Shown: one piece after another, positions 26,847-39,900 of the stretch | Layout: every line of letters begins with the position of its first letter | Position numbering within the stretch: the stretch's first letter is position 1 | Source: Pelodera strongyloides | Taxonomy: Eukaryota; Nematoda; Chromadorea; Rhabditida; Rhabditidae | Length of the DNA stretch: 64,000 nucleotides | Assembly: GCA_036852015.1 (NCBI GenBank) | Contig: JAANDG010000497.1 | Location: 45,816 to 109,815, forward strand | Reading direction: 5' to 3' | Notes under the pieces: model-generated | Told to the model about the DNA's origin: nothing | The model's input: the letters and a program-made list of their open reading frames with translations, nothing else | Databases searched by the model: none | Translations under genes and position numbers: made by a program

Positions 26847-27951
26847 ATTATAGTTTGCCTTCTTTCGCCTTAAAATTAGAAAAAATTAAAACGATAAAAA
26901 ATTACGGTGAAAAAAATTAATTGATTATACGATCGCAAATTGATGCTGAAAAGTTTTACTGGATGTTTTTTGAAACAAATTCACTATTTTTTATTATTTA
27001 CATTTGTAATGTTTAGACTCACGAGACAAAATTTCAATTTGCATATAGATTAAATCTGCAATAATACGAGAGAGCCGACAAGCTGTTCCACCAGCTACCG
27101 TAGTCTAGTTGCCTAGTCAGAAACTGTTTTTTTTTCAGTTTTTGGACATTGCAGCATCATAAACCAATTCAGTTTAACACTATTATGACCAGAACGAGTG
27201 ACAATGGATGTACTTTTAAAGTTTTTAACTTTTTGCGGGGGACATCTCTGCGAGGTTGTTCAATGATGTTTTCAGTGACTTTTCTAACAGACTTGCTGCA
27301 CAAGAAAATTGAGAAAAAAATTTCCTGTGAGCTCGACCTTTTAATTATTGTGCCCAGGGAGAAGTTCAAAGAGCACCCAAAACAAAAAAAAATACTCGGC
27401 TTCCAATACTCATGCTAAGTGAGGACGAAACAAGCCCTATCACCAGCAATCATGAATTACAATTTTTGATGCTGTGTATTATAATTCTTGTGTGTGTTAT
27501 TCGGTCAATAAATGATTTTTGTACTGATTGTGATTTTTATGGGGTGTACAATACATGTGGTCACTTTGATGAAGACAGATGATGATAGACGATTGATGAC
27601 CCAAACATAATGATTTTGAATTGGCACACTTCACTGAGACGACATACATTATACCGTCAGTTTCGAAGGCAAAATTAGGCTGTCGACTGCACGTACTTTT
27701 TGTGGGAAAACTAGATTACTAAAGACAAAAAAACCGCATTACGTAATACGGAAAAATGCGAAAGGCATCCAAAAAATTCTCAGAAAGTGATTGAGTAATG
27801 GTTAAATAACAACATTTGTGGTTCGGTATTATGAATGAAAAGACATTCTTCGGGGCCCTTTGCCGTGCAGATGTGTTATGTGTTTTCAGTGAATTGGCAA
27901 TATACAAGGATATCTAGAAAAATGCAAATTCAGTGCCAATTCACTGAAAAT

Positions 27952-28144
27952 TTAACACAGGGAAAGGAATCCCTTCGGTTGGGATTTGATGCACTACGGT
28001 AATGACAACGAATAGCGGAGCAACTTAGGCAGTAGAGCAGACACTTCTTCATGAGCTTTTCTATGCATCATGTGGCGATTTAGGAACCTCCTCATTTTGT
28101 AAACAACAAAATCCCAACCGAAGGGATTTCTTTCCCTGGGTTAA
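27952..28144. mobile_element. MITE with TTAA ends
   Basis: 193 bp, ends TTAACACAGGGAAAGG and CTTTCCCTGGGTTAA; about 36-bp terminal inverted repeats with a few mismatches. TTAA at both outer edges suggests a TTAA target duplication. Directly outside, short inverted CAGTGAATTGGCA-like sequences are also present. Confidence 0.78.
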
Positions 28145-28310
28145 ATTCTCAGTAAATCGGCAGTGGAAGGTATTTTTCTAGGTATCTTTGAACATTTATG
28201 GATAATTGAAGTAAAAAGACGAATTTGAAGTCTAGTGCGCATCTTCGCTCTCACAAGAATAGGTTGATTTTGTACAGACGACCGGAATGCCATATTGAAG
28301 GAACACTTTA

Positions 28311-28330
28311 GGGGGGGGGGGGGGGGGGGG
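28311..28330. repeat. Poly-G tract (20 G)
   Basis: Uninterrupted run of 20 guanines; a possible assembly or sequencing weak spot. Confidence 0.97.
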
Positions 28331-29886
28331 TGTGTGGAAATGGTTTTCTCCTTATCTAAAATTGTCTGCTTATTTTTGTTTGCACTAGACCTACCTTCAA
28401 AACGTAAGCTTTTTTTGAGTCCAACATGCAAAACCTTGTTATTAGCTTGTTTGGAAAAAAGGAAAAGAGTATTCTGTGTATCCAAACAGCTTTACAACAT
28501 GGATAACATCTTCGCAATTCAAACTCGAACAAATGTTACAGAGCATTGTGAATTACTTCATTTTTCTACATGCATGTCCATGCATGTTAGCCTAGAAAAA
28601 ATCCGTCCAACAACTAACGTGTCGTTTGTCGTTTCTGATCAATCATTACATTACAATTGGCCAACAAACTTGTAATGCGAAGTATGCGATGCCGAAAAAT
28701 ATTTTTTCCCTCCAACCGCCGAACATTTTGAATATGTTATTTTGTTAATATCTTCACTCATTCTATTTATTTTATAAATAATTCAATACTTTCATATTTG
28801 TCAATACGTTGCCTTTGAAAAATGTGACGACGATTTATTACTCTCTCCCACACACAAACACCAACACCACAAAAAATGAAAGATACAGGGCATCTTGTCT
28901 TTACACTAAGGGAATTATCAAACAAAACAGTGATAAGGGCTGAACTCTGTTGTTTCCTGACATCCTTTGGGTCCAGGATTTATATAAAATAATTCTGCTT
29001 TTCTACAAGTATTGTAAATTTAGTCGTAGTGTTGTACAATGCACCTAATATTGTGTATACTCAAGCCACATCTGTTCAGTTTCTTTTCCGAAACTGCCCA
29101 CATTGAATTCGCCCCAAAGATAGGAACGAAAAGAAATTAAAATTTGCCTTTCAATTTTTTACCCCCTATGCCTATAATCAGCCGCCGCGGATCATGCTCA
29201 ACGAAATAATATAATCCGCGATAGAAGCACCCGGGTTTCGTAAAAATTTGTGCCTAATGAATGACAGTAGTTTAATGTACAGTGTGCTACACTCCCTTGC
29301 TTTTAATTTATGTAAGATCATCACGAATATTTATATACATATAGCAAGTGACGTTACCCTATTTCTGTGCACGCTTATGTGTGTTAGTGTCCGATAGTGT
29401 CCAGCTACTTGGTTTGTAGCGCTCGGCAAATACACGCTCTTGTTATAAGTCCTCCTACTTACTTTTGTGTCCTTATCTCCTTTCAGTAGACCTCATTTTT
29501 TTTCAAACATTTTACTCTGTGTTGGCTTTTGTGGTTTTGTGCACATCCCCTGATGTAATAAATTATTAGTTGTTATGTGCACATTTTTTAGCTACGTGAA
29601 ATACTCATTTTAGAAATTTTTTGGTAAATTTTTGGCAATTTAGAAAAAAACCTGACGATCGGCTAAGAGTTTTAATATATATTTAATATATTTTGTGTGT
29701 ATTATTATTGTGTGCTGACTGTAAGAAATTTTTCTCGAATTCAACCTGATCCTTTGTACTTATGTATGTCAAGCATCAAAAATTTGTACCCTGGATTTTC
29801 TATTTCACAGATAAAAAACAGCCCGATGAACAACATCCACCAACTCAACATTTTCTGCTGTTGAAAAGTGCCCTACAAGTCTAAAT

Positions 29887-32800
29887 ATGGTTGACCAAGA
29901 AGCAGGCCTGATGAGACATGGTTCTGCACGATCATTATGCCAGAGTGAAGTCTCTAGTATTGTACCCTGTAATTCTACCAACAGTGATCTATTACTCGAA
30001 AGCCTAAACATGGAAGAAGTACACTATATAAGGCATTCACGTGAAGTCCCTAGTATTGTACCCTGCGATTCAACAGCCGGTGAACTATTACTCGAAAGCC
30101 TAAACATGGAGGAACAACACCCAATAAGTAAGTTTTACTTATTTATGGGTAGAATTTTTCAGACAAGTCTTAAAACCCGCGCAGTGAAACAATCCATTTT
30201 CCAGAGCCACGTAGCAAAACGCCCAAAAATAAAAATATTTTTTGAGAACATTATTCCTAGATAAGTTTAGAGAGCCTGATCTGGTTTTTTTTCTCAACCT
30301 TACCTGGATACCTTAAATGACTGGAGCACCGCTGTATCAGCTGTCGGCTCGCCAACATGCCTGCTCATTTCCTTGGCGGTTGTCCTTCAGGGTGCTTGTA
30401 TTGCGGGGACGTCGTTGCATTTCTGGAAATCACGTGCCCAACCCGTCGATATTTCGTGGATTTCGTGCTATATATCCTATAAAATGTATCATATATGTCG
30501 GAGGTTTCCTAAGGAGAACGTTTGACATAAGAACATGTAGACGCGCGCCTACAATGAACCGCGCCATTGCACGACGTGTGACGTTCAGGGACTCCTCATC
30601 AGGTGTCGGAACTAAAAGTCATTCGAGGCTGGACAAACGTGCCTTTCGTCTTTTGACAGCTTGATATTAGTAAGTCCACCTCGTAGCTCCAGAAAGACTT
30701 CGACCCTGTCGCGACTCTCTCGACCCAGAATTGAAGCATTCCTTATTCCCATGGATAGCACTAGAGTGGCTGTGTCCGTTGGTTGCCCTACACATACTGC
30801 CATAAGAGGACATCGCAATTCGCAATCGATTCCAACCACATACAGGTCTATTGCCACATTCGTATTCTTTCAAACAAGCCCTGGTTATCGCACTGATGAG
30901 ACCCACCCACGGCGAAACCTTCGTCTGCGAATACGGGTCGAAACGGGTCAGTGCCTAGCATTATCAGTCTATATTGTATTCCATTTTATAACGTTCGTTT
31001 TTTCCGTTATATCATTCCATAATTTACACCAATTAGTTCGTCGCGGTTACTCTGCATCTGCAATGCAAACGGAGCTATGTGGACCACGTTTCTGGTAAAC
31101 AGTAGGAGCAGCAGCTTTAGACCCTCAATGTCGAATCAACAATCAGAGCACATACAAGAGAGACAGAAAACAGTGTTGACGAAGCCCTGCTTGACTGCAC
31201 GTTGCACAGGGACAAGTGCGTAAGCGCGTACGCTTGACAAGCGCGTAAGACCGACATAACGTCAGATGATGCCTGTATTTTCACATCAAAACAGCTCAAC
31301 TTATCATCTAATTGTATGCATTTTGCAGTGTACACATAATATATACTCCTTTTCACTCAAATGAAATTTTCTTATTATATCAAGGATACGGTTTGAGGGC
31401 TTGGTTCGCAACGAAGTTCGGCAAGCAAATTAGAATAAAGGTTATAGCAGAGAGCTTACAATTTAAAGCGAAATACCGACCGGTTTTTGAAACGCATCTC
31501 AAGTACTTGCATTCCTATGCTTTTATGCAAGGTGGGGTCTAATTGGGGTCTAGTTTTTATTCTAATTTTTGCTTATTTCATATGCTGCATAAGAAAGCAG
31601 GTGTACGCAATGCGTTTCAAAAACCGGCCGGAATTTCGCTGCAAACGAAATCGAATCTTCTTATTGCATGATTTTTTTTTGCAATATACGTTGCAAACGT
31701 TTCACATGGATGTGCAGATTGTCCTTGCATTGTGAACCTTCGTTGAGGTCGTGGAAAGTCGCCTCGGGCGGCGATAGCCGTCTGGTTAATACATAAACTC
31801 GTACCTACTTTGACAACAAAAACATCCAATTTATTAAAAAAAAAGTGAAAAAAAGAGGAAAATTTTTCCTTTACCCGCCATGTATTGATTGAACACTAAA
31901 TAAAACACACATATTTTCAGACGTTAACGTTGATAATCGAGCTTACCACTGCGAATATGGTAGGTCTTTTTGAATGAATACAACTAATTCGGAGTACACA
32001 ACATTTGTCCTTCAATAGTTCTTGGACATATAAATGAGCAAAAGAAAACAGGCCATGAGTTCGGCAACTATAGCTAAATATTAATTTCTTCAGAGCTCGG
32101 CTCTGTTCCTCCCCGTACCGAGTTGACTGACGAAGACTTTTTGCATGACCAGGCAAATTTGAAGTCTATGGGAAGGAGGAAGAACATAGAAATCAAAGCA
32201 GCCGTCATAAGCTTCGGTAGGTGGATAGTCTTCAGAACCAGTTGGTCTGCACTTCGTTGCCTTCAATGGAGTACAAGACATCATGGTTTCCCCAAGGATA
32301 CACATATATAATATTTATTCGGAAGGTGGTGTTGCCATGCTCGAAAGAGTTTACTCGGCGCCTAACCGATGCAGCCAACCGCTTGTGTGGAAATTGCGTT
32401 TCTCTTATTTCAGTCCTCGGATTGGTGGCTTTTGCGTTGATACGGGTATTCGTTATTGAAAAACTGTTTGGATACAAAATCGATGTTTCCTGGAAAGAAG
32501 TCGCGAAGGCCGATTCAAGAATTGTCTCCATATTTGGGCACAACGGACAAGCGTTTTACTCTATACGAAACAGGTATATTCCGCTGAAATGATATCTTAA
32601 ATGATATCTTTATACATTCGTGAATGTTGTTCTGACGGAAGCTGCATGATTGTGTGTGTGAGTGGACATCATTTGTAAGAAGGTTGCCGAATAGACAAGT
32701 TGAAAGTTCCACCGAAAGACCAAATGGCTTAGTTATTGACATACATCATTTTCTTTATCCAGTAGTGCCCCGGACTGCGCCTTCGACATCGTCAATGTTG

Positions 32801-35800
32801 AGAATCAAAATGTTTCCTCATACCATATTGGAAACGCGGACTGCGATGCCATACTTGCATTCCGGGCTGCTGTTGGAATCGTTTGCTACAAATACAAACG
32901 ACCGCTAAGGGAAACGCTAATGAAAGGTTCAGTAAACATTATACTTGAACATGAACTAGATAATTGAGTATAATAAAAGATGATGGATAAGGGATATGAA
33001 TGTACGATAATTGGTGGTCAGCATTCGTCAGAAAGTGTGTTCGGGAAAAATCGGCGAGATTTCGCGAAATAATTACTATGTTGTTCGAGCATACAGCGAT
33101 TTGGACGATAAAAAAAAATACGCGTACTTCCTTTAATTTCAGAGTCGAAGTGCGAATTCAGTGCAGCGGATGGAGAGCTAATAGAAGAAAACGGCCGTTT
33201 TGTCGGATTTGTGGAAAAGAAAAATGGGGTAAAATTTGAGGCGGAAGAGGAGTTATGAATTTGTATCCAAATACCAGAGTAAATGGAAACCCATTTATTA
33301 AAGAAAAACGACATGTGCCGATTATTTTTGAAACATGATCGGTCCACAAACAACATGGCTTTCAGTACATCGGAGACCGATGGTATTTCGGGGGTTTTTG
33401 ATTGCTAAATCGACGAATGTCGTTTTGAGGGCCATATAGATTTTGAACAGTAGGGACCTGTTCAAAATAGTACGGATCTATTTCAAATAGCGGATCTATT
33501 CTTCCTACGTAAACATTACAGAAAAGAAGAGCAGAATACTGCGAAGCGAAATTTTCTATATCATGAGGTTTCCACGCATGTGATTTGTACTTGCGAAAAT
33601 CACAAATGCGTGTCCATGTTCGATGTCGATGTAATTGACATGGTCACACAGCGATTTTGGATTTTGAATCTAGTAGGGATCTCTTCAAAATAGTACGGAT
33701 CTATTTCAAATAGCGCAGTCTATTTCAAAAAGCATTCAAATAGCAAGGGTATGATGCACTTTCGCTACAGGATCATGTCACATAGGTTATTCGCAAGGGT
33801 TACGGTAGGCAATTGACATACAGGTAAAATGACTCGAACACGAACATTCGATTGCGACCCCATTAGGTGATATTTTTGGTAAATGTGCATTTGTGCAGCA
33901 TATTTTAGGGGACCCATGTTCTAATGGGTAAATACACGGAGCGGCCAATCTTACTCAACTCTCAAGGAAGAAAAGACATCAACTTTTCGTACTACGAAGA
34001 TTTGAAAACGTATCATCATTTGAGGGTTAGTTGAAAAAAATTTACACTGTTATTGAAAAAAATGACATTATATGGGCGCATTCGAGTTGAGCAAAATGCA
34101 TAAATTTCGCGAAATATTCTGTTCGAGTTGATAGGGTGAGAGAGTATTGACAAATAAGAGGGCCCAGGAAAAAAATATTTTCAAGGCTCTGCGTCTCTCA
34201 CATGAGAGTGATATTTCGCAGCGCGCTAACACTGGCTAACAGTGAACTCGAACTGCTCTGTTAATGTTTTACAAGCTTTTTCCGACAAACTCGGCGTTTT
34301 CAAGCTTTTTCCAACTATTCTCCGAGCTTTTTCCAAGACATTCTCGGAAAAAGCTAGGAAATCCCGCGCTTCTCGGAAAAAGCTAGGAAAATACTCGGAA
34401 AAAGCTTGGGAAAATCTCCCAGCTTTTTCCGACAAACCACAGAAGTACGCCATACTACAATTGACGCTGGTATGCCATGCATCTATTTCACAAATATAAA
34501 AATAAATTTTCTGTGCGCGCCCGCCCACCTCGCGGAATATTTTTTCCCTGAAGTTATTAAAGTTTATTTTTTTTTTGCTGGGTATTGTGTTAGTAGGTTA
34601 ACTTATTGTGTACATGGTGTGTGTACAACGTATTGTGGCGGTATGGTGTCGGATATAAGCCGTATTTTCATGCAGGAACAAAAAGTTAATATCAAACAAA
34701 CGAGTAATAATTTTACAACAGAAAACGTGTACCATAGTGCCGACTGTCATCCATACGTTTGCTTATATTGTTTGCACATTCTTGTGCATCTTTCCGTTCG
34801 AGTAAGCTATTTATTTCATATTTATTTCCGATATATAATTAGTTTTCAGACATAGTTTAAGAAGAACTGCGAACATGCGACCTGATGTACTTGTTCGCCT
34901 ACAACATTGCCCACCATGTGAGCTTTAACTTTTTTAACCTTGTTCTGGGTGTTTGCAAATATGGCTGATTTTCTTTCCAAGTGAAGAAAAATCCGCCGCC
35001 TCTTGGGACTAGGACTACACCACTATTCGAGATTATTTACAGCCGGCAGTCACCAGTATCAGTTATTGGCGCGGTCTGGTTTTTTTTCAAGTGATTATTT
35101 ACTTTTCATTGACACCTTGCTTTGTTTTGTAGCTAGCATAGCACTTTTTCCTATGATGTGGCACCGTTATCGTAAATATTTAGGATAGGTAACGGTAGAT
35201 TGGCATTTGGCATCCTCCAATGTGCTGATTGGTACTAGGGAGAAAAGGCACGATTTTTGGAATACACGGAAACGGAAACCCCATTATTTAGCACGCTGTC
35301 AATTAACGGAATTCGAAGGGAACAAATGAAAAGGAGTTTGAGACTTTGATAGTGGTCTTTTACGGTTCACGGAAATTCCTTTATCAGAAACTCGCCGCGT
35401 CTCGAGCTCAGTTTAGGCTTAGAGTAGTTTCTTAAAAGGTTAAAAAAAATGTTTAGGACTGGAAGACGAAGACTCACGCGTTTTACGTCTATTGTCATGC
35501 AGGATGCCATTCTACCCACCTTTTATGCGCCTCTCCAATTTTCCAATCCAATGTACTAGTACTGGTATGTATTCTATATCGTACTAGCGGATTTTCTCTT
35601 ACGTGTTAGGCTACGCTACCTCATTGTTTCAGTCTTTCTTGGTTACTTCAATGAATAGTGGAATAATTCTATTTTCTATTATTTCCCATTTCGCCCCTTT
35701 CTTTATTTCCCGGAGACGGGATACCCGGAGCTGGAGCAAGAGGTGGGGCGCGAGCTAAATGCGTTGCCCGTTGCGTACGAACATCAACATTGTTCCTTCT

Positions 35801-38251
35801 ATTCCTGTTATTGTATATATAGTATATAATCGTATATGTTCCAGGACGCGTGCTTCCTACCATGTCCTGGTCGTGAGTCGTGCGAGAGGCAGGGAGGCGC
35901 TGAGATGGCCTCATCTCGTTACTTATGGAGGTATGCTTATAAAACATTTATGTTCTTCGTATTGTAACTGGCCTAACTATGTGTTTCCCTCTATCTATAC
36001 ATGCATTCGTTTTCCTTTTTAGTTTTTAGACAGTTTTAGACATAATGATTCCGGATTTTTTTGCTACAAATTTAAAACGGCGCTCAATACAATACACCTT
36101 TAAATTAAAATAATCCTTCCACGAAACGCGACACTGTCGGTCACTTCCGGTCTTACTGTATCCCGCCAATCCCACCTTCTTCTTAAAGCCAAATACCTGA
36201 CGGTTTTTGAAATGTACCGTGGACAACTGCATTTTCATGTATTTATGCGTAGTGGGGTCCAATTGGGGTCTATGTTTTATGCTAAATTATGCTCATTTGC
36301 ATAACGACGCATAAAAATGTTGGTGTACTCGATGCGTTTCAGAAACCGGCCAGTATTTCGCTTTAAGAAGAACAATCAAACTTTTTTCGAGATGGTTGGC
36401 ACTTTCGCGTCCTTTCGCTCGCGGCGAACGTGGGACGTAAATACTCTACGAATAGTATGCTATATTCGTCCTATTTTCTGATGATAAATATAACTGTTTT
36501 TAACCATTCCAGGAGTGCACTGACTGTGTAATGTCTACGATGGTCGGTCGTGCGAAGGGGACTTGGAAGACCGCGCACCGCGAGGTTTGCATATTCGTGC
36601 ATGGTAATACCTTCTCCATTTCCCAGTAGAATTCCACCAATTAGCTAGATTTTAGACGAGACTCTATGAAAACTGGTGATTCGTGCATTCGGCTCCCCCT
36701 CTCCCCCAAATTTATGAGTTCCTTTGTTCCTTAGTATTATTTAATTGTTGTATATTTACTTTTAATGTGTTTGATTTGTAGTTAGATTGATAAGTAAGAG
36801 AACATTGTTTACATAGTAAGTAGATCGTAATCCGATATAACACTTGACTAGACTTCTACTTCATACATTTATTTATGTAATTTATATCGTCTTATACTTA
36901 TTTTCTTTACTTAGTACTTGCTTTAATTACATTACTTAAGTTTTGTGAAAGAGAAGTAAGTTGAATCTGCAATCTGCGAATTTTACGACAAAATCTCTAT
37001 TTTTGGCATAATAATGAGTATGTCGTGTATTGATATGCATATTATATTATAGTATTTCATACGTATTATATTCCTATAATATATACATGTATGCGTTTAT
37101 CTACATATCTAATATCTACATAAGTTTATCCTTTTTTAGTGTGTTAATTTAAGTTTGCAGTTTATAATCTTATTTGTTAAAAAAGTTTAAAAAAAAAATA
37201 TTTTATGCATTTAAAATAAACATTTTGTGTTTAATTATTCGTTACTATTGTTTTTTTGTATGGGCGGCGGTTTTTGCCGCGGTGCGGCGAGGCGGTGAAA
37301 GGTGTATCGTTGTCTGCGCCCTCCTCGACGAGAGAGCCTTCCCGAGCTTTTTTCGACAATTCTCCGACCTTTTTCCAAGTAGAATTCTAGTGAAAAAAAG
37401 CTAAAATTCTACCTTATTTTTCCTCGGTCCTAGCTCGGAGAATTGTCGGAAAAAGCTTGGAAATAAAGATCGTAGTGATTATTTCGCATTTTGCCCAACT
37501 CGAATGCGCCCTATGAAAATTGCGCCTCACCTTATATGCTAAAATGCTAGCTCATTTTGCTGATCTCACAGTCAGCTGAGACTTTAGAAGACATTGTGAG
37601 GGTTAGAAAATATCGTTTTTTTTAAATTAATTTTCGCTCATTAGTTTTTAAGATCTCTTACGTTGACCGCTCCAACATCGCACTTCTGTATGGAGAAAAT
37701 TACCACGATACGATGACCCTCGTCACTTCGGACCAGAGCAATTCAAAAATACGGCGATCGTCAAAAGAGAAACATTTGAAATATCCAGGTACACAAGTCA
37801 AGTTTTTTGGTGGAAAATAATCATCCCTGGATTTTGAGAAACATTTTTATTTGTATTTCTCATCATAAAATAACAAAGTATTTCCAGAATATCGAATCAA
37901 CGGAGTCTGGGTTGTCGACGACAAAACATGGATATACTTGTGCATACTAGACAAGTAATTTTATGTTGTCTTCTCGTCTTAGTTTTGCTCGAATCACCAT
38001 TTTTATCTATTTTAATGCTGTTTTCATTTTCTTAATGTTACTAAATTATAAATTGTTTCAGATGTTGGATCGAAGTATTGAAGTTCGACACCCTGGAAAC
38101 GCTTGTTAGTTACGGGGGACTAGCTCAATGGAGAGACTTTGTCGGATTTGCATCAAAAGACAAACTTGAAGTTTACGCCCTCGAGGGCAGTGGCCGTGTA
38201 ATGCAGGAGAATTTAGTGTTTAAGTACAATTTTTTACTTAAAGGGCCTTAA
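29887..38251 (+). CDS. Unrecognised type II membrane protein, copy B (440 aa)
   Basis: Ten exons parallel to copy A: 29887-30127, 31921-31959, 32094-32216, 32414-32573, 32763-32926, 33143-33228, 33909-34025, 37653-37788, 37888-37954, 38062-38251; 1,323 nt, frame closed. The tail holds an internal duplication: SSIVPCNST...ELLLESLNMEE-like units occur twice. Membrane segment AAVISFVLGLVAFALIRVFV, ectodomain with the same six Cys (DCAFD, NADCD, IVCYK, SKCEF, YLCIL, CWIE) and a conserved C-terminus (QENLVFKYNFLLK). Exon 1 has an acceptor at 29810 and its frame is open upstream of ATG 29887, so the true start may lie in an unseen exon. Intron 7 contains a 3.4-kb transposon and intron 1 is swollen to 1.8 kb. 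Function unknown. Confidence 0.68.
30128..31920. other. Enlarged intron 1 of copy B
   Basis: 1.8 kb against 0.5 kb in copy A. It includes about 1 kb (30290-31400) of higher-GC sequence unlike its surroundings with open frames on both strands (for example 30661-31098 +), none recognised. Probably inserted DNA, but no terminal repeats were identified. The MITE at 31463-31643 also lies here. Confidence 0.4.
31463..31643. mobile_element. AGCGAAATACCGGCC MITE, copy 2
   Basis: Left end TTAAAGCGAAATACCGACC, right end CCGGCCGGAATTTCGCT with a damaged TTAA (GCAA). About 181 bp, in intron 1 of copy B. Confidence 0.78.
33440..33725. repeat. Direct repeat in intron 6 of copy B
   Basis: A block of about 50 bases (core CAAAATAGTACGGATCTA followed by TTTCAAATAGC) occurs at about 33445-33495 and again at about 33665-33715, separated by roughly 165 bases. 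Confidence 0.75.
34074..37511. mobile_element. 3.4-kb inverted-repeat DNA transposon, no transposase seen
   Basis: Terminal inverted repeats of about 26 bp with one mismatch (GGGCGCATTCGAGTTGAGCA left, GGGCGCATTCGAGTTGGGCA as reverse complement at right), flanked by TAT on both sides. Subterminal arrays of AGCTTTTTCC in both orientations lie at about 34265-34440 and 37340-37465. It contains a nested MITE (36183-36366). No long open frame resembling a transposase was found, so it is non-autonomous or decayed. It sits in intron 7 of copy B; copy A has a 109-bp intron there. The 3-bp duplication hints at a PIF/Harbinger-like or related superfamily, not proven. Confidence 0.8.
36183..36366. mobile_element. 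AGCGAAATACCGGCC MITE, copy 3 (nested)
   Basis: Both ends carry TTAA; left end AGCCAAATACCTGACGG is diverged, right end GGCCAGTATTTCGCT. Internal TTGGGGTC/GATGCGTTTC segments resemble copy 2. It is nested inside the 3.4-kb element, so it inserted later or was carried by it. Confidence 0.75.
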
Positions 38252-38691
38252 AAATGAGGAATATAAAAAAAAATAGCTGTGTAATTCGCTCGTGTTATGT
38301 ATGTACACTTTTCGCCGAAGGCAAAGAAATAAAAATAATAATAAAAAAAAACTCTGGACTCCCATAATTTTATTTTCGAAAGCAAATTTTTCCGTTATGG
38401 CCCTAAAAGTAAATAGAGCCAGTGTATCGATATCGTATTGAAAAAGCTATGTACTGAAAATAAAAAAGTATAGAAAAAATAGGTACGAAGCGTAATTCAA
38501 TTTGTATTTCAATCCTCATAAAATCTTCAGTTGTATATTACGTGTTGTGTTTGGGTTTAGCGCACTAAATTTTACTTATAAATGTGCCAATAAATGTTGA
38601 TCGTAAATGTTGTGCGTCAACCTCATTTCCTTCGGTGAAGTCTAATCATATCAAAGTATCACGCTACACAGTACACATCACATTGAATCTA

Positions 38692-39900
38692 TAATAATAA
38701 TAATAATTTATTACGCACACATAAAATTCATGAGAAAAATATATGCAACGTACAGTTTTGTCGAGTAAAGCAACAGTCAACAGTAGCACAAATACAAAAA
38801 TGAAGAATAAATAAAGTGACACATTATACAGAAATCTATGAAGCTAAGTGCGGAGTTTCCTCAATCATAATAGAAGTTCTATGTACAAATGAATGCCTAC
38901 GAACCATTTTAGTTGCTCTGGGAATAACGATCCTACTCCTGCCCCTACGGGAAGAGTAAGCAAAGGGTCTGAACTTGAACATTCTCTGCAAGCTCGCACC
39001 ACATTTCCCAGCTAAAATTTTTCGTAGCATTTTAGCATCTGCTCTTTTTCTACGATTCACAAGTAAATCTAATTTCAAAGCGTCATTTCTTACACTGGGA
39101 GGGGGCGTATCAGCATATCTAAGTAAATGAGATCGCATAAAAACACGCTTGGTAAACATTCGTTGAATTCTTTCTAAGGCTAATTTGTCTCTCTGCTTGT
39201 ACGGGTTAAATACAACGGAACCTGATTCGAGAATAGACCTCACATATAAACAATAAGCTAGAACAAGGATCTTTGCTTTGTGAGTTTTTAGTGTACGAAA
39301 AAGGGCAAACATCCTCTTTCGAGCCTGGTTACAAATAAACGACACATGCCTAGAAAAACTAAGATTTTCGGTAATAAAAAAGCCTAAGTCCTTAACTTCA
39401 GTTACCTTCGAAATTACAGTACCATTGCAAATATAGTCTGGTTTGGGATTTCGAGCACCAATATATAGTGCTTGACACTTGTGAGGTGCCAACGGCAACT
39501 GAAAGCTAACCGACCACTCATAAACAAAGTCTATTGATTGTTGCAAGTGAACAACATCATTAGCTGATTTGATTACTCTATAAATCTTAATATCATCAGC
39601 ATACATGACAAAGTGAGTACCAGAATTTCGTAAAACCGAAGCAAGATCAGAGGTAAAAAGAGAGAACAGAATAGGACCAAGAACTGAACCTTGGGGCACA
39701 CCACTAATACAGTTCATTACTTCTGAAGTGGAGTTTGCAGTTCTGACAAACATTTTTCTGTCCTCAAGCCAATTCTTGATCCATCGACACACATAATCGG
39801 GGAACCCCATACACTCTAACTTTGCAATAAGTTTCTTGTGCGTATGAATATGATCAAAAGCTACATTGTCTGGTGCTTGTGTTATTTTCAATGGCAACGC
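38692..39900 (-). mobile_element. 5'-truncated non-LTR (CR1/jockey-like) retrotransposon with RT C-terminal half
   Basis: A minus-strand open frame of about 353 codons (38836-39897; no ATG, starts within the reverse transcriptase palm). It shows AFDHIHTHKKLIAKLE, GVPQGSVLGPILFSLFTSDL, the catalytic FVMYADDIKIY, and the thumb/C-terminal region KMLRKILAGKC. The 3' end is an (ATT)-type microsatellite (plus: (AAT)n at 38692-38711). Comparison with the copy C flank (46130-46215) places the insertion between CATTGAATCTAT and AACGCGTCAAATTT. The frame is open, so the insertion is fairly young, but the element lacks endonuclease and ORF1. Confidence 0.85.

Larger units (their letters stand above)
26847..29886. 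other. Spacer between copies A and B
   Basis: No gene supported. It contains the MITE at 27952-28144, a G20 run, and a block at about 28870-28960 similar to sequences downstream of copies B and C (near 40025-40140 and 46330-46440), showing that the tandem unit includes flanking DNA. The AATAAA at about 27507 may serve copy A. Confidence 0.45.

Noticed and set aside
34242..34528. Open frames on both strands around 34226-34528
   Set aside because: Created by the AGCTTTTTCC inverted-repeat array of the transposon end.
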